A stretch of 36,941 nt of DNA, taken from Candidatus Gastranaerophilales bacterium. GTDB taxonomy: Bacteria; Cyanobacteriota; Vampirovibrionia; Gastranaerophilales; Gastranaerophilaceae. The notes under the pieces were generated by a model. It was not told the DNA's origin. It saw only the letters and a program-made list of their open reading frames with translations, and did no database searches. Shown in pieces: positions 8,151-17,439 of this stretch. How positions within the stretch are numbered: the stretch's first letter is position 1; each line of letters starts with the position of its first letter. The stretch lies in NCBI GenBank assembly GCA_947625495.1, contig CANQOQ010000014.1, forward strand, positions 1-36,941, read 5' to 3'. The translations under genes and the position numbers were made by a program.

Positions 8151-8165
8151 TATTATTTTCAGTAA

Positions 8166-10190
8166 TTATCTGGGTAAGAATACTCTGAAGGATGCGCCCC
8201 AAGCTGAATAGTTCAGGCTAACATTGGCGATAAAATCACTTATTTCATGACCTTGACCGTCTGAAATCCAAACATGTCCAAATCTACCGTTACTTTTAGT
8301 ATGACCGGCTTCATAAGTACTCCAGCTTACAATAGCTCCGGGAGGTAAGTTTCTCAAGTCTTCAACACTTGTTATTTCTTGTGTAACTTCTATCCAGTCA
8401 TCAAGCTGCGAAAGAACATTACCATAATCACATCCGTTTCCGTAGGTTCTATATCCGAATGCTTTCTGAATAGCATCCGCTACACCTCCGGCACAGTTTC
8501 CGTTTGCATAATAGTCATTACCATATAATGCTAATGCTGCATCAGCTAAAGCTTGCCCTCTTTCTTCGTTATATTGAGAAAAAGCACTTATAGATTTTAA
8601 ATTGTCTTTTGCTAAATCTCTTATATCTCTGTCATTTAATGCTGATTTTACATCATTTACATATTTTTGGCTTTCCGAAACTTTTGCTTTGGCATCATTT
8701 ATAGCATTTGCTTTTGCCGTATCGTATGCTGTCTTTGCTTCATTATACGCATTTTTATACTCAGCCACTTCGGGATATTTTTCATCTATTTGTCCTTCAA
8801 GCTCAGCTTTTGATGATTTTAAAGTTTCCAATTCACCTTCTAATGCTACTTTTTCGTCATTTAAATCATCCAGTTTCTTCTGTTCCGCATCCCAAGCATC
8901 TTTTGCATCCTTTTCTGCCCGTTCAGCATCTCTGATTTGCGCCTCTACTGAGTCTATTGCACCTTGTATCTCCGCTTTTTTAGTTTCATCGGTTTCTTTA
9001 CCAAGTGCTGCCTGCAATAAGCCTAATTGACTTTCTAATGCTTCTCTTGTTGATACCGCATTATTATATGCACCTTCTGCTTCAGATACAGTATTTTCCT
9101 GGTCTGCTATTTCTTGTTCTTTATCTGTTATCTCGCCTTCTTTTGCGGTAATATCATTTACTAGTCCATCCAATTCCTCGGCCATTTCTTCATCTACAAG
9201 CTCAAGTTCTTCAAGATATTTATCATATGCACTATCTATCTTTTCCTGCAACTGTATTAACTCAGGGGTATTACCTGATATGGCATTTTCCAATGTTGTT
9301 TGATTATCTGATAATGTTTGCTGTGCGGTATCAAGTTCTGCTTCCAATTCTTCACGCGTCATATTATCAAGTGTTTTTTCTCGTGTTTTAATTCCGCCCC
9401 CGCCTCCAAAAACACCAACAGGACCTGATACAGCCTTTTCCGGATCTTGTGTTTCCACATCTTCCGTCTCTTGCACGTCATTACCACTATGTAACTGAAT
9501 GTCAGTAAATGCACCTAATAAGTCATCAATAGTAAGATTTTTATCATCTCCGTCTGTACTATTAATATGGTTGAAGAATTCATCTAATTCTTCTTTTGTA
9601 AATTCACCATCATGATTATTATCAACTGCATTTGCAAAATTTTCATTTTCTAAAAACCAATTTAAAACATCATTAAAAGTTGCTTGTTCGGGATCTATTT
9701 CATCAGGAAGAATTTCCCCATCAGATGTAAGTGCATTTGCCGGCTGCGGAGCATCAGCATCACCCTTATTTACAGGAAGAGTTGCAGATTCCGTTCCATC
9801 TGCGGCAATATTAGTTCCTTCATCATTTGTACCAGCGGTTTGTTCGCTACCATCCGGGGAAGCAGTTTGTTTCACGCCTGTTTTTCCTTCTGCATTAATT
9901 GTATTTGCCTGTGCAGCTTCCTTCTTAGCTTCTTCTTCCGGATCAACCAGTTTCCCGTCTACATAGTCCATACTTAAAAGTTTATTAATATCAATGCCCT
10001 TTGATAAATCCGCATTACTTATATTAAATTCATCATGAAGATATTTTTTAACCGCTTCCGGAAATATTAATACCTCATCATCAGAGCTATTATAATTACC
10101 ATTACTAGCATTTTGGAGCTGTTCCTCTTGTAAATTCGCATACCAGATATCAAATCCGGTCCAAAAATTTGAACTATCTGCAATACCCAT
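8166..10190 (-). CDS. EF-hand/coiled-coil protein with CHAP- or NlpC-like peptidase domain
   Basis: A 674-residue acidic protein. In order: an N-terminal segment without a signal peptide (MGIADSSNFWTGFDIWY); a Glu/Ala/Thr-rich linker; an EF-hand loop DNNHDGEFTKEE (190-201) and a second calcium-loop-like DGDDKNLTIDDL (213-224); a Gly run (FGGGGG, 261-266); a long Glu/Lys/Ala coiled coil (about 276-540); and a C-terminal domain with GNCAGG (Cys566), FGHVWIS (His639) and GHE (648-649). That Cys-His arrangement fits a CHAP or NlpC/P60-type amidase/endopeptidase acting on peptidoglycan or an isopeptide. The coiled coil before the catalytic domain recalls secreted wall hydrolases. SD AAGGAAGG is 7 bases before the ATG. 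How it would leave the cell without a signal peptide is open. Confidence 0.65.
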   Translation of the reverse strand: MGIADSSNFWTGFDIWYANLQEEQLQNASNGNYNSSDDEVLIFPEAVKKYLHDEFNISNADLSKGIDINKLLSMDYVDGKLVDPEEEAKKEAAQANTINAEGKTGVKQTASPDGSEQTAGTNDEGTNIAADGTESATLPVNKGDADAPQPANALTSDGEILPDEIDPEQATFNDVLNWFLENENFANAVDNNHDGEFTKEELDEFFNHINSTDGDDKNLTIDDLLGAFTDIQLHSGNDVQETEDVETQDPEKAVSGPVGVFGGGGGIKTREKTLDNMTREELEAELDTAQQTLSDNQTTLENAISGNTPELIQLQEKIDSAYDKYLEELELVDEEMAEELDGLVNDITAKEGEITDKEQEIADQENTVSEAEGAYNNAVSTREALESQLGLLQAALGKETDETKKAEIQGAIDSVEAQIRDAERAEKDAKDAWDAEQKKLDDLNDEKVALEGELETLKSSKAELEGQIDEKYPEVAEYKNAYNEAKTAYDTAKANAINDAKAKVSESQKYVNDVKSALNDRDIRDLAKDNLKSISAFSQYNEERGQALADAALALYGNDYYANGNCAGGVADAIQKAFGYRTYGNGCDYGNVLSQLDDWIEVTQEITSVEDLRNLPPGAIVSWSTYEAGHTKSNGRFGHVWISDGQGHEISDFIANVSLNYSAWGASFRVFLPR

Positions 10191-10259
10191 AGTAAATCCT
10201 TCCTTTTCTTTAATTAATTTCGGAAAAATTTTTAAAAACTTTAATTTTTGTTACAAAAA

Positions 10260-11999
10260 TTAATATATAAAATTACTTTTTTGTATATTTTTTAATTTAT
10301 TATGAGCAATTAGTTCCAGTTGTCTTTCATCGTAATCTTCAGGAGGCTGAGCGGTAACTTTAAAGCCAAAACCGTATTGGAAAGCAGAAGGAACTTGAGC
10401 AACAATTTGTTCATACTCGCCCAAGATGGAATTGACACAATGCAAAACTCCCGCGTCAACTACAGCCAAATCTCCTTCTTCTAAAATTTTTACACTGCTT
10501 TTTCCGTTCTTAACAACATTTAATGCAGCAGCACCGCTTGTTATTAAATATACTTCCGTTTGTCTTTTTTCAGCAAGGTTTGGGTGTGAGTGCAATTTTT
10601 CTTCTTTTCTTAATTCCGACATTCTTATCGGCCTTTTATCTGCAGCCTGAACAATTGATACCCCGATAAACGGAGTTTTGCTTTTTGACGAGGATAGTGC
10701 AGTAGAATTCGTTACCCAAGGAGTTTTTTCGTGAGTCCAGTTATTTAATTTGGTATTCAAATCATATACTGCTGCGTTTTCATTTATAAATTTTAATCCG
10801 CTCACATCAAAACCTGTAGTATTATTTTCCCGCCAGCTTCTTATTATTTCTGCCTGTTCATCATAGGTAAATCCTTTTTCACACAGTACTTTTCTTAAAC
10901 TGTCTTCATTGCCGTAGCATTCTTTCCAGTATATAAATTCGGTTTCTTTTTGAGGTGTATATAATATTCCAACATCCTGCATCTTTTTAACAAGCTTCGG
11001 ATTATATTTTGACTTTGGATTTCTTATAGAAAATTTAGAATCCATATGAACCTGTCTTGCCTGAGTTATTATTGGAGTTACCATATTTATTTCATCCTCC
11101 TCAAACCCAAAATCTTTAAGAATAAATTTTACATATTCCGCAGTATATGGATGCTTAAATTTTAAATAACCGTCATTTTTTTGCACCAGCATATCCATCG
11201 CAAACAATTTATCCATTATGCTTTTTGCTTTTTCTACAAGTTTTCTGTCATATTCATTTAACTGTTCACGCTTTGAATATAAATCATAAAGAAGATTATT
11301 TCCGGACTGCCACTTATCTATTGAAATTGTTCTTAAAAAGTTTTCATCTCTTAACTTATCACTCAGTAATGTGTTAGGAGTAAATTCACCGTTGTATAAA
11401 TGAGAATTATAATACATTAATTCCAAAAATTTATTTCTGATGTTATTATCTTGAGCATCTCTGCCGTATCTTTCATACCAATCGTAATCCTTTTTGGACA
11501 TAATCATCATAGGATAACCGCTTTTAACATCTATTTTAGCTTTAGTTCCTTCATTTAACATAACGGCAGTATTTTCATTAAGTTCAATGTCTTTACCGTC
11601 AATATGAAGCACTCCTTTTGCTTTCTTTGGGAATATTACCTGAGTATCATATTCAAAAGAATCATGATTATATAAATATTTAATCGCATCAACGCCGTAT
11701 ATTATTTCTGTCTGAGAATCAAAATCTATTATATATGAGTCATTTTGTTTTGTTGCCATTAAAGGCATATCCTCATTCTCTGAAGTTATTACATATGCTC
11801 TTTTTATAGCCGGAGCATTACCTTTGAAGGATAACGGCAGATAGTTTGCTGCTATTTGACTTGAAGGTATATTATTTACGGAAAGTCTCTCCTGATAAGG
11901 ATGTGCATTACAATCAACCCCATATCCGACTGACTTTGTGCTTGTACATATATCGGGCATTTTTATTGAATTAGAAATATTAATGTTTTCAGCGCGCAT
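10260..11999 (-). CDS. Large protein with C-terminal cupin domain
   Basis: A 579-residue protein. The N-terminus has LPLSFKGN (about 55-62), a short motif I associate with proteins of gut Melainabacteria. Residues about 65-180 may form a first degenerate cupin-like half (VIFPKKAKGVLHIDG, then AVMLNEGTKAKI). The middle is helical and unassigned. The C-terminal domain has KLHSHPNLAEKRQTEVYLITSG, then GDLAVVDAGVLHCV, which matches the two cupin motifs with metal-binding His, His, Glu and a late His. The substrate is unknown. GAAGG lies about 6 bases before the ATG. It is divergent from bioA. Confidence 0.6.
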   Translation of the reverse strand: MRAENINISNSIKMPDICTSTKSVGYGVDCNAHPYQERLSVNNIPSSQIAANYLPLSFKGNAPAIKRAYVITSENEDMPLMATKQNDSYIIDFDSQTEIIYGVDAIKYLYNHDSFEYDTQVIFPKKAKGVLHIDGKDIELNENTAVMLNEGTKAKIDVKSGYPMMIMSKKDYDWYERYGRDAQDNNIRNKFLELMYYNSHLYNGEFTPNTLLSDKLRDENFLRTISIDKWQSGNNLLYDLYSKREQLNEYDRKLVEKAKSIMDKLFAMDMLVQKNDGYLKFKHPYTAEYVKFILKDFGFEEDEINMVTPIITQARQVHMDSKFSIRNPKSKYNPKLVKKMQDVGILYTPQKETEFIYWKECYGNEDSLRKVLCEKGFTYDEQAEIIRSWRENNTTGFDVSGLKFINENAAVYDLNTKLNNWTHEKTPWVTNSTALSSSKSKTPFIGVSIVQAADKRPIRMSELRKEEKLHSHPNLAEKRQTEVYLITSGAAALNVVKNGKSSVKILEEGDLAVVDAGVLHCVNSILGEYEQIVAQVPSAFQYGFGFKVTAQPPEDYDERQLELIAHNKLKNIQKSNFIY

Positions 12000-12065
12000 A
12001 CGATACCTTCGTTTTTTATAAATCTAATGAATAAAATAAATTGATTATTTTTTGCAATTATTTAA

Positions 12066-12093
12066 TTTTTGTAAATTATTTTAGTAATATAAT
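12066..12093 (+). promoter_or_regulatory. Possible promoter for bioAD
   Basis: TTTTTG (12066-12071), 16 bases, then a perfect TATAAT (12088-12093). Transcription would start near 12100, giving a very short leader with the AGAGG ribosome site before the bioA ATG at 12115. The -35 match is weak. Confidence 0.4.
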
Positions 12094-12114
12094 ATTTTTG
12101 AAAAGAGGATTGTA

Positions 12115-13479
12115 ATGAATAAAAAGCAATTGTTGGAAACAGATATAGAGTATATTTGGCGCCCGTTCACCCAAATGAAATCATTAGAAAATGAAGATAA
12201 TAAACCTATTATTATTAAACGAGGCAAAGGAATATATTTAGAAGATATTGACGGGAAAAAATATATAGATGCAGTATCATCGTGGTGGGTTAATACTTTG
12301 GGGCATTCAAACAAAAGATTGAATAAAGCCCTTTCTAATCAGGCAAAAAAGATAGAACATGTTATCTTTGGCGGGTTTTCACATGAACCTGCAATTTTGT
12401 TTGCAAAAAAACTTGTTTCTATGATGAATAATAAATTAAAACATGTTTTTTTCTCGGATAATGGGTCTACTGCAGTAGAAGTAGCACTTAAGATGGCATA
12501 TCAATATCAGGTTTTAAAAGGGCATCCAGAGAAAAAGAAGTTTATAGCGCTTAAAAATTCATACCACGGAGATACGCTCGGGGCGGTTTCTGTTGGAGGA
12601 ATTGATATGTATCATAAACTTTATAAACCGCTTCTGTTTGAAATAAGACAAGCTTTAAGCCCATACTGTTACAGATGTCCTATGGGATGCAATAAAGAGA
12701 CCTGCACTTGTGAGTGTCTTGAAAGTGTTGAAAATATTTTGAACGAAGAAGCAGGTAAAATTGCGGGTATTATTATTGAACCGTTAGTACAAGCTGCGGG
12801 CGGGATGATTATGTATCCGCCTAAATATATAACTAAACTTAGAAGCATTTGCGATAAATACAACATTCTTCTCATAGATGATGAAGTGGCAATGGGATTT
12901 TACCGTACGGGAAAACTGTTTGCCTATGAACACGCCAATATCGTCCCCGATATTATTTGTGCCGCAAAAGGAATTACAGCCGGTTATATGCCTTTATCAG
13001 TAACGGTTACTACTGATGAAATATATAATGCCTTTTATGATGACGATATTGACGGTTATAAAACTTTCTATCACGGGCACAGCTACACGGCATATCCGCT
13101 TGCGCTTTCCGTTGCTTTAGAAAATCTTAAAATACTTGAAAAACTTAATATTGAAGAATATTTAAAACCCAAAATAGCTAAATTTGCAAAGGAACTTGAA
13201 AAATTCAGAAATCATAAAAATGTCGGAGATATAAGACAAACAGGCATGATTTGTGCTATTGAATTGGTTAAAAATAAGCAGACAAAAGAACCTTTCAGTT
13301 ATGAAGACGGAATAGGCAGAAAAATTTATATTGAAGGTTTAAAGCTGGGAGCGATTTTGCGCCCTATGTGGAATTGCATTTATTTTATAACTCCTTACAT
13401 AATTACCGAAAAAGAGATAGAAAAATTAACCGATATAGCATATAAAGCCTTAAATAAAGTACTGCCGAACGAGGGATAA
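12115..13479 (+). CDS. bioA: Adenosylmethionine-8-amino-7-oxononanoate aminotransferase
   Basis: A 454-residue class III aminotransferase that converts KAPA to DAPA with SAM as amino donor in cytosolic biotin synthesis. Visible features: IWRPFTQMK near the start, SSWWVN (56-60), DNGSTAVEVALKMA, the NSYHGDT box, DDEVAMGF with the PLP-binding Asp256, and AAKGITAG with the Schiff-base Lys285. A Cys-rich insert (CYRCPMGCNKETCTCEC, 185-201) carries six Cys. The usual Thr in DE(I/V)ATGF is Met here. AGAGG precedes the ATG. It is followed after 1 base by bioD. Confidence 0.95.
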   Translation: MNKKQLLETDIEYIWRPFTQMKSLENEDNKPIIIKRGKGIYLEDIDGKKYIDAVSSWWVNTLGHSNKRLNKALSNQAKKIEHVIFGGFSHEPAILFAKKLVSMMNNKLKHVFFSDNGSTAVEVALKMAYQYQVLKGHPEKKKFIALKNSYHGDTLGAVSVGGIDMYHKLYKPLLFEIRQALSPYCYRCPMGCNKETCTCECLESVENILNEEAGKIAGIIIEPLVQAAGGMIMYPPKYITKLRSICDKYNILLIDDEVAMGFYRTGKLFAYEHANIVPDIICAAKGITAGYMPLSVTVTTDEIYNAFYDDDIDGYKTFYHGHSYTAYPLALSVALENLKILEKLNIEEYLKPKIAKFAKELEKFRNHKNVGDIRQTGMICAIELVKNKQTKEPFSYEDGIGRKIYIEGLKLGAILRPMWNCIYFITPYIITEKEIEKLTDIAYKALNKVLPNEG

Positions 13480-13480
13480 T

Positions 13481-14143
13481 ATGGAATATTTTATAACAGG
13501 TATTGATACTGACATAGGAAAAACCTTTGTAACAAAAGGGTTGGCTCTGGCAAAAGAAAACCAAGGAAAAAAAGTCGGAGTTTTTAAACCGTTGCAGTCA
13601 GGGGCAATTAAAAGAGATAATGAATTTTTAGCTCCGGATTTGGAAGCGGTAAAAGAGCTATCACCCGATATAAATACAAAATGCTCTTATCTGTTAGAAG
13701 GAGAAGTATCTCCCGCATTAGCGGCAAGACTTGCCGGAGTAAAAATAAATATTGAAAAAATAAAAAAAGATTTTTGGGAATTTTCGCAACTAAATGATAT
13801 CACTTTTGTAGAAGGAGCGGGAGGCATTTTAGCGCCTGCAACAGATAATATGTTATGCGCAGATCTGATTAAAGCTCTTAACATCCCCATAATTATAGTT
13901 ACGGTGCCTTTTTTAGGCAGATTAAATCATACTCTTTTAACTGTTCATTATGCAAAAACAAATAATATAAATATAAAAGGAATTATTATTAATAAAATTC
14001 CCGAAAAAACAGACGATTTAGCAAGCCTTAACTTTATAAAAGAACTTAAAATGTATACGGATATTGAAATTCTCGGATACATAAAGGATTTAAAAAGCCC
14101 CGATAAAAATGAAATAATAAAGCAATTTTATAATATTTTATAA
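13481..14143 (+). CDS. bioD: Dethiobiotin synthetase
   Basis: A 220-residue ATP-dependent enzyme that closes the ureido ring of dethiobiotin from DAPA and CO2. The P-loop GIDTDIGKTF (7-16) is textbook BioD. KPLQSG (about 36-41), VEGAGGILAP and the later NKIP nucleotide-specificity stretch are also present. It starts 1 base after bioA and completes a two-step bioAD unit. Other biotin genes (bioB, bioF, bioC) are not in the window. Its last 6 bases overlap the convergent rsmG. Confidence 0.95.
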   Translation: MEYFITGIDTDIGKTFVTKGLALAKENQGKKVGVFKPLQSGAIKRDNEFLAPDLEAVKELSPDINTKCSYLLEGEVSPALAARLAGVKINIEKIKKDFWEFSQLNDITFVEGAGGILAPATDNMLCADLIKALNIPIIIVTVPFLGRLNHTLLTVHYAKTNNINIKGIIINKIPEKTDDLASLNFIKELKMYTDIEILGYIKDLKSPDKNEIIKQFYNIL

Positions 14144-14836
14144 GGGATTTTTCTTAATTGCACCGTTTTTGCGCGGATATATATCATCAACGGCTTTAAG
14201 TTTTTTAAAAATCAAAAGCACTCTTTTGGGATTTTCTTCAATCGGAAGTGTATATTCAATTTTTTTTATAAGCTTTGTATTTAATTTATTTAGAGCACTT
14301 TGCGCGTTTTCAAGTTCTTCTTTGGCTTTTAAAGCTTTATATGCCGCAAAATAACCTCCGATTTTAATATACGGAATTGCATATTCTAAAATCATTCTTA
14401 ACTCTGCCATAGCTCGTGAAGTTACCATATCAAAGGAATTTTTATATTCATAAGGCAAGTCTTCTATTCTATCAGTTTTAGCTTTTATATTTTTAAGACT
14501 CAATGATTTAATTATGCTATTTAGAACATTTATTTTCTTATTTATTGAATCTACTGCAATAAAATTTTTTTCAGGGAAAGCTATAGCTAGCGGAAGTGCA
14601 GGAAATCCGCCGCCTGTTCCTATATCCATAAGAGATTTTACATTTGTATTATCTTTCAAATATAAATTTAGCGCCAAACTATCCCAAATATGTTTATAAA
14701 AGAGATTTTGTTCATCATTTTTCCCTATTAAATTAATTTTTTCGTTAAATTCCAAGAATAAACTTTGGTATAAATCAAAAGTTTTTATTTGATTTTTATT
14801 TAACTCTATTCCAAGCTCAATAAGTTTTTTGTACAT
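14138..14836 (-). CDS. rsmG: 16S rRNA (guanine527-N7)-methyltransferase RsmG
   Basis: A 232-residue SAM-dependent methyltransferase acting on G527 of 16S rRNA. The SAM motif DIGTGGGFPALPLAI and the motif VTSRAMAELRMIL are family hallmarks, as is the preceding HIWDSLAL. The ATG overlaps the stop of the upstream STAND/TPR gene by one base (TGATG), so translation is probably coupled. The C-terminus is short and basic. Confidence 0.93.
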   Translation of the reverse strand: MYKKLIELGIELNKNQIKTFDLYQSLFLEFNEKINLIGKNDEQNLFYKHIWDSLALNLYLKDNTNVKSLMDIGTGGGFPALPLAIAFPEKNFIAVDSINKKINVLNSIIKSLSLKNIKAKTDRIEDLPYEYKNSFDMVTSRAMAELRMILEYAIPYIKIGGYFAAYKALKAKEELENAQSALNKLNTKLIKKIEYTLPIEENPKRVLLIFKKLKAVDDIYPRKNGAIKKNPL

Positions 14837-17385
14837 CAGCGAAATTTCTTTATATCTTTTATTAAATTTTCATATTCATCCTGACCGATTGCAATTTTTA
14901 TTCTGCTCAATTTTTGTTCTATAATTTTATCCAAATCAATATCAACTCCTGAAAGAGTTTTAGCAAGCATATATGATCTTACTGCCTCTTTATTATTAAA
15001 TTGATTTAAATAAAAATCACCGATATCCACATAAGAATATACAACAAGCGATGTATCTTCAAGCTTTTTAGCGCAGTTTACAGCATCTATTAGATAATCT
15101 AAAGCTTTTTCTGCATTTTCTACCCTGTATAATTTCGCAAGTTTTGTATATGATTCATATAAACCTTCATAATTTTCCATCTGCTTATCAGCGTTTATTG
15201 CAAGTTCATAATACATTTTTGATGCGGTATTGTTATTTTTATATAAAGAAATTTCAGCCAAATTAAAATATGCAGATGCCAAATCCGGATTATCTTTTAT
15301 ATCCTGTGAAGACTGTACACATCTTAAGTAGTATTTTTGAGCTTCTTCTATATTATTTAAGTCATCCATAAGAAGCGCATATTTAAAATAACACTTCGCT
15401 AAAAGTTGAATTTTATTATATTTTTCTGCTATAGATAACGCTTTCTTTATATATTCTTTTTCAGACTCAATATTATCTATATTGTCTTCAAGCTCTGCCA
15501 ATTCCAAATAAATATTTATATGTAATTCTTCGGAACCTTCAAAGTTTGATTTTAAAATCCGATTGTACACCTCTTTTGCATTGTCATACTTATATAATTC
15601 ACAATATATATGCGCAAGCGTTCTTAATACTTCATTTGATTCAATATATAAAGAAGCCGAAGAATATATCTGATAAACTTTTTCATAAATATCAACAGCT
15701 TTATCAATTTCCTGTAAATGTTTATAACAATTGGCAATGTTTAGATATATTAAAGGTTCTTTTTCTTTAAAATCTTTTTCATTGTTATATGTTAAAGCTT
15801 TTCGATAATATAAAACAGCATCCGAAAAATTAAATTCTTTTTCGCATTCTTTTCCCAATTTTATATAATCATCTATACCGTCAGGAACAATATTTGATAT
15901 AGTATTTGATATAGTATTTGATATTTTTTCAGTACTATTTTCTTTAACATAAGATGTAGGTTTAAATTGTTCTTTAAATATATCTTCATTTGTTGTATTA
16001 GCATATAACATAACATCCTTTGCGGATAATGTATTATTTTTTTGTCTTAAATTCCTTTTGTATCGTTTGGGAACGGATTTTTTTTCATTAATAACGTTAT
16101 AACCGCTTGAACGAACATAAGATAAATACGGCATTCCTTGGGCATCATGAGCCCTCGGAGTTTTTGTTTTTGCAAGTTCTTCCTCTAATGTATTTATTCT
16201 TTTATCATGATAAGCTATTTCCTGTCTCATGGTTAACCTTGATAAAAACAACTGTCTTTCAAAGGGTTTTAAGGGTAATTCCTGCTCATATACTTCTTTT
16301 ATAAACTTATGCATTTTTATTCTTGTTGCAATATTAATTGTTTTTAGAAATTCGGTTTTAATGTAGTCTTTTATATAATATCTGTCAAATTTTTCAGTTA
16401 TAACACGCTTTTGAATTAAAAAATTCAAATCATCTTCTTGAGAAATATTTTGATTAATTAAAAAATCAAGGCTGCTTCCATGTCTTATAAGAGCCAGAAA
16501 AATTAATACTTTTAAAAATCTTTCCGTCGATACGGATAAAATTTTATTTATAAGAAATTCCAAAAAGTTTTTTGTTGATTTTTTATACTCTGATGCAAAA
16601 ATTGTTAAAGAAGTTCCCAAAATCTGCATAATAAATACTGATAATTCCAAAAGCAAATAATGCCCGCGCGTTATTTTGTATAATTCTTCAATTTCAAATC
16701 GGGTACCGTCGATTTTATTTATTTCCAAATACTCATACATCTCTTCTTTTGTTATAGAACTAAGGGTATATGTTTCAGAAGAATCCGTACTGATTAAATC
16801 AGATTGTTTAAATGTTCTGGAGCAGATTATGATTTTTACTTTTGCAAAATGAGAAAGATAGTTTAAAAAATCTAAAATATCATTTTGAGTACTTGCCGAA
16901 CGCATATTTATTTCAAGTGAATCAAAAATAAACAGCATCGGTTTATCACAATATTTAATGTATGCATTAATCTTATCAGAGAATATATTTGATTCTACCT
17001 TTGGCAGAGTTACTTTATTTTCATTATGATATATTTGAAAATCTTTAAACATTGAAAGCTGAATATCATCAATATTAATAGCTTCCTGATAAGAATTTCT
17101 GAAAATCAGCACATCCTCGGATATAAAGTCCAACACACAATCAGCTACATAAGTTTTACCCGAACCCATAAAACCGTTTAAAATAAAAATATTTTCCGAA
17201 GATTTTAAAAATTTAATAATTTTTGATAATGCTTCAATATTGTGTTTTAGAATAAAACTTTTTTCCTGAAAGGTAATATATTTTTCAAGGTCGGATATAT
17301 TAACTCTTTCACCCTCAATAACAGACATAAAAGTTTCATTTAAAAAATTATAGTTCATACTATACATATTATAATAAATTAACAT
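14836..17385 (-). CDS. STAND-like ATPase with C-terminal TPR repeats
   Basis: An 849-residue protein. The N-terminal ATPase has Walker A GFMGSGKT (71-78), Walker B LFIFDSLE (151-158) and a sensor-like IIICSRTF. A winged-helix-like segment follows to about 370. A Lys/Arg/Asn-rich linker holds three ISNT repeats. At least seven TPR-like helical pairs fill about 505-845. This NTPase plus TPR plan is that of STAND regulators and scaffold ATPases; no effector domain is evident at the N-terminus. The start is uncertain: the first ATG (17385) and the one at residue 10 both lack an SD, and TATAAT lies between them. It overlaps rsmG by one base. Confidence 0.7.
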   Translation of the reverse strand: MLIYYNMYSMNYNFLNETFMSVIEGERVNISDLEKYITFQEKSFILKHNIEALSKIIKFLKSSENIFILNGFMGSGKTYVADCVLDFISEDVLIFRNSYQEAINIDDIQLSMFKDFQIYHNENKVTLPKVESNIFSDKINAYIKYCDKPMLFIFDSLEINMRSASTQNDILDFLNYLSHFAKVKIIICSRTFKQSDLISTDSSETYTLSSITKEEMYEYLEINKIDGTRFEIEELYKITRGHYLLLELSVFIMQILGTSLTIFASEYKKSTKNFLEFLINKILSVSTERFLKVLIFLALIRHGSSLDFLINQNISQEDDLNFLIQKRVITEKFDRYYIKDYIKTEFLKTINIATRIKMHKFIKEVYEQELPLKPFERQLFLSRLTMRQEIAYHDKRINTLEEELAKTKTPRAHDAQGMPYLSYVRSSGYNVINEKKSVPKRYKRNLRQKNNTLSAKDVMLYANTTNEDIFKEQFKPTSYVKENSTEKISNTISNTISNIVPDGIDDYIKLGKECEKEFNFSDAVLYYRKALTYNNEKDFKEKEPLIYLNIANCYKHLQEIDKAVDIYEKVYQIYSSASLYIESNEVLRTLAHIYCELYKYDNAKEVYNRILKSNFEGSEELHINIYLELAELEDNIDNIESEKEYIKKALSIAEKYNKIQLLAKCYFKYALLMDDLNNIEEAQKYYLRCVQSSQDIKDNPDLASAYFNLAEISLYKNNNTASKMYYELAINADKQMENYEGLYESYTKLAKLYRVENAEKALDYLIDAVNCAKKLEDTSLVVYSYVDIGDFYLNQFNNKEAVRSYMLAKTLSGVDIDLDKIIEQKLSRIKIAIGQDEYENLIKDIKKFR
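15891..15926. repeat. 12-bp in-frame tandem repeat (three units)
   Basis: TATTTGATATAG occurs twice exactly, then once with the last two bases changed. On the coding (minus) strand it gives ISNT-type tetrapeptides in the linker between the ATPase and TPR parts. The unit is a multiple of three, so slippage would change linker length without a frameshift. Confidence 0.85.
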
Positions 17386-17414
17386 TTTTTATATCTATTA
17401 AACAATGTATTTAT

Positions 17415-17439
17415 AAAAAAGAGAGCCGATTTGGCTCTC
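17415..17439 (-). terminator. Rho-independent terminator, probably for groESL
   Basis: Stem GAGAGCC (17421-17427), loop GATTT, stem GGCTCTC (17433-17439). On the minus strand it is followed by a run of T (complement of A at 17415-17420); on the plus strand it is followed by TTTT, so it may work both ways. It lies about 230 bases past the groEL stop and just before the STAND/TPR gene. Confidence 0.8.

Larger units (their letters stand above)
7618..8165. other. 548-base gap with pseudogene remnants
   Basis: The stretch holds two minus-strand coding remnants (7758-8000 and 7985-8150) and no intact gene. The first 130 bases after the metalloprotease-like gene (about 7620-7750) are somewhat richer in G and C and show nothing I recognise. 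Confidence 0.6.

Noticed and set aside
8602-9030. Open frames on the plus strand opposite the coiled-coil protein
   Set aside because: They mirror the low-complexity Glu/Lys/Ala coding of the minus-strand gene, which has the ribosome site and recognisable domains.
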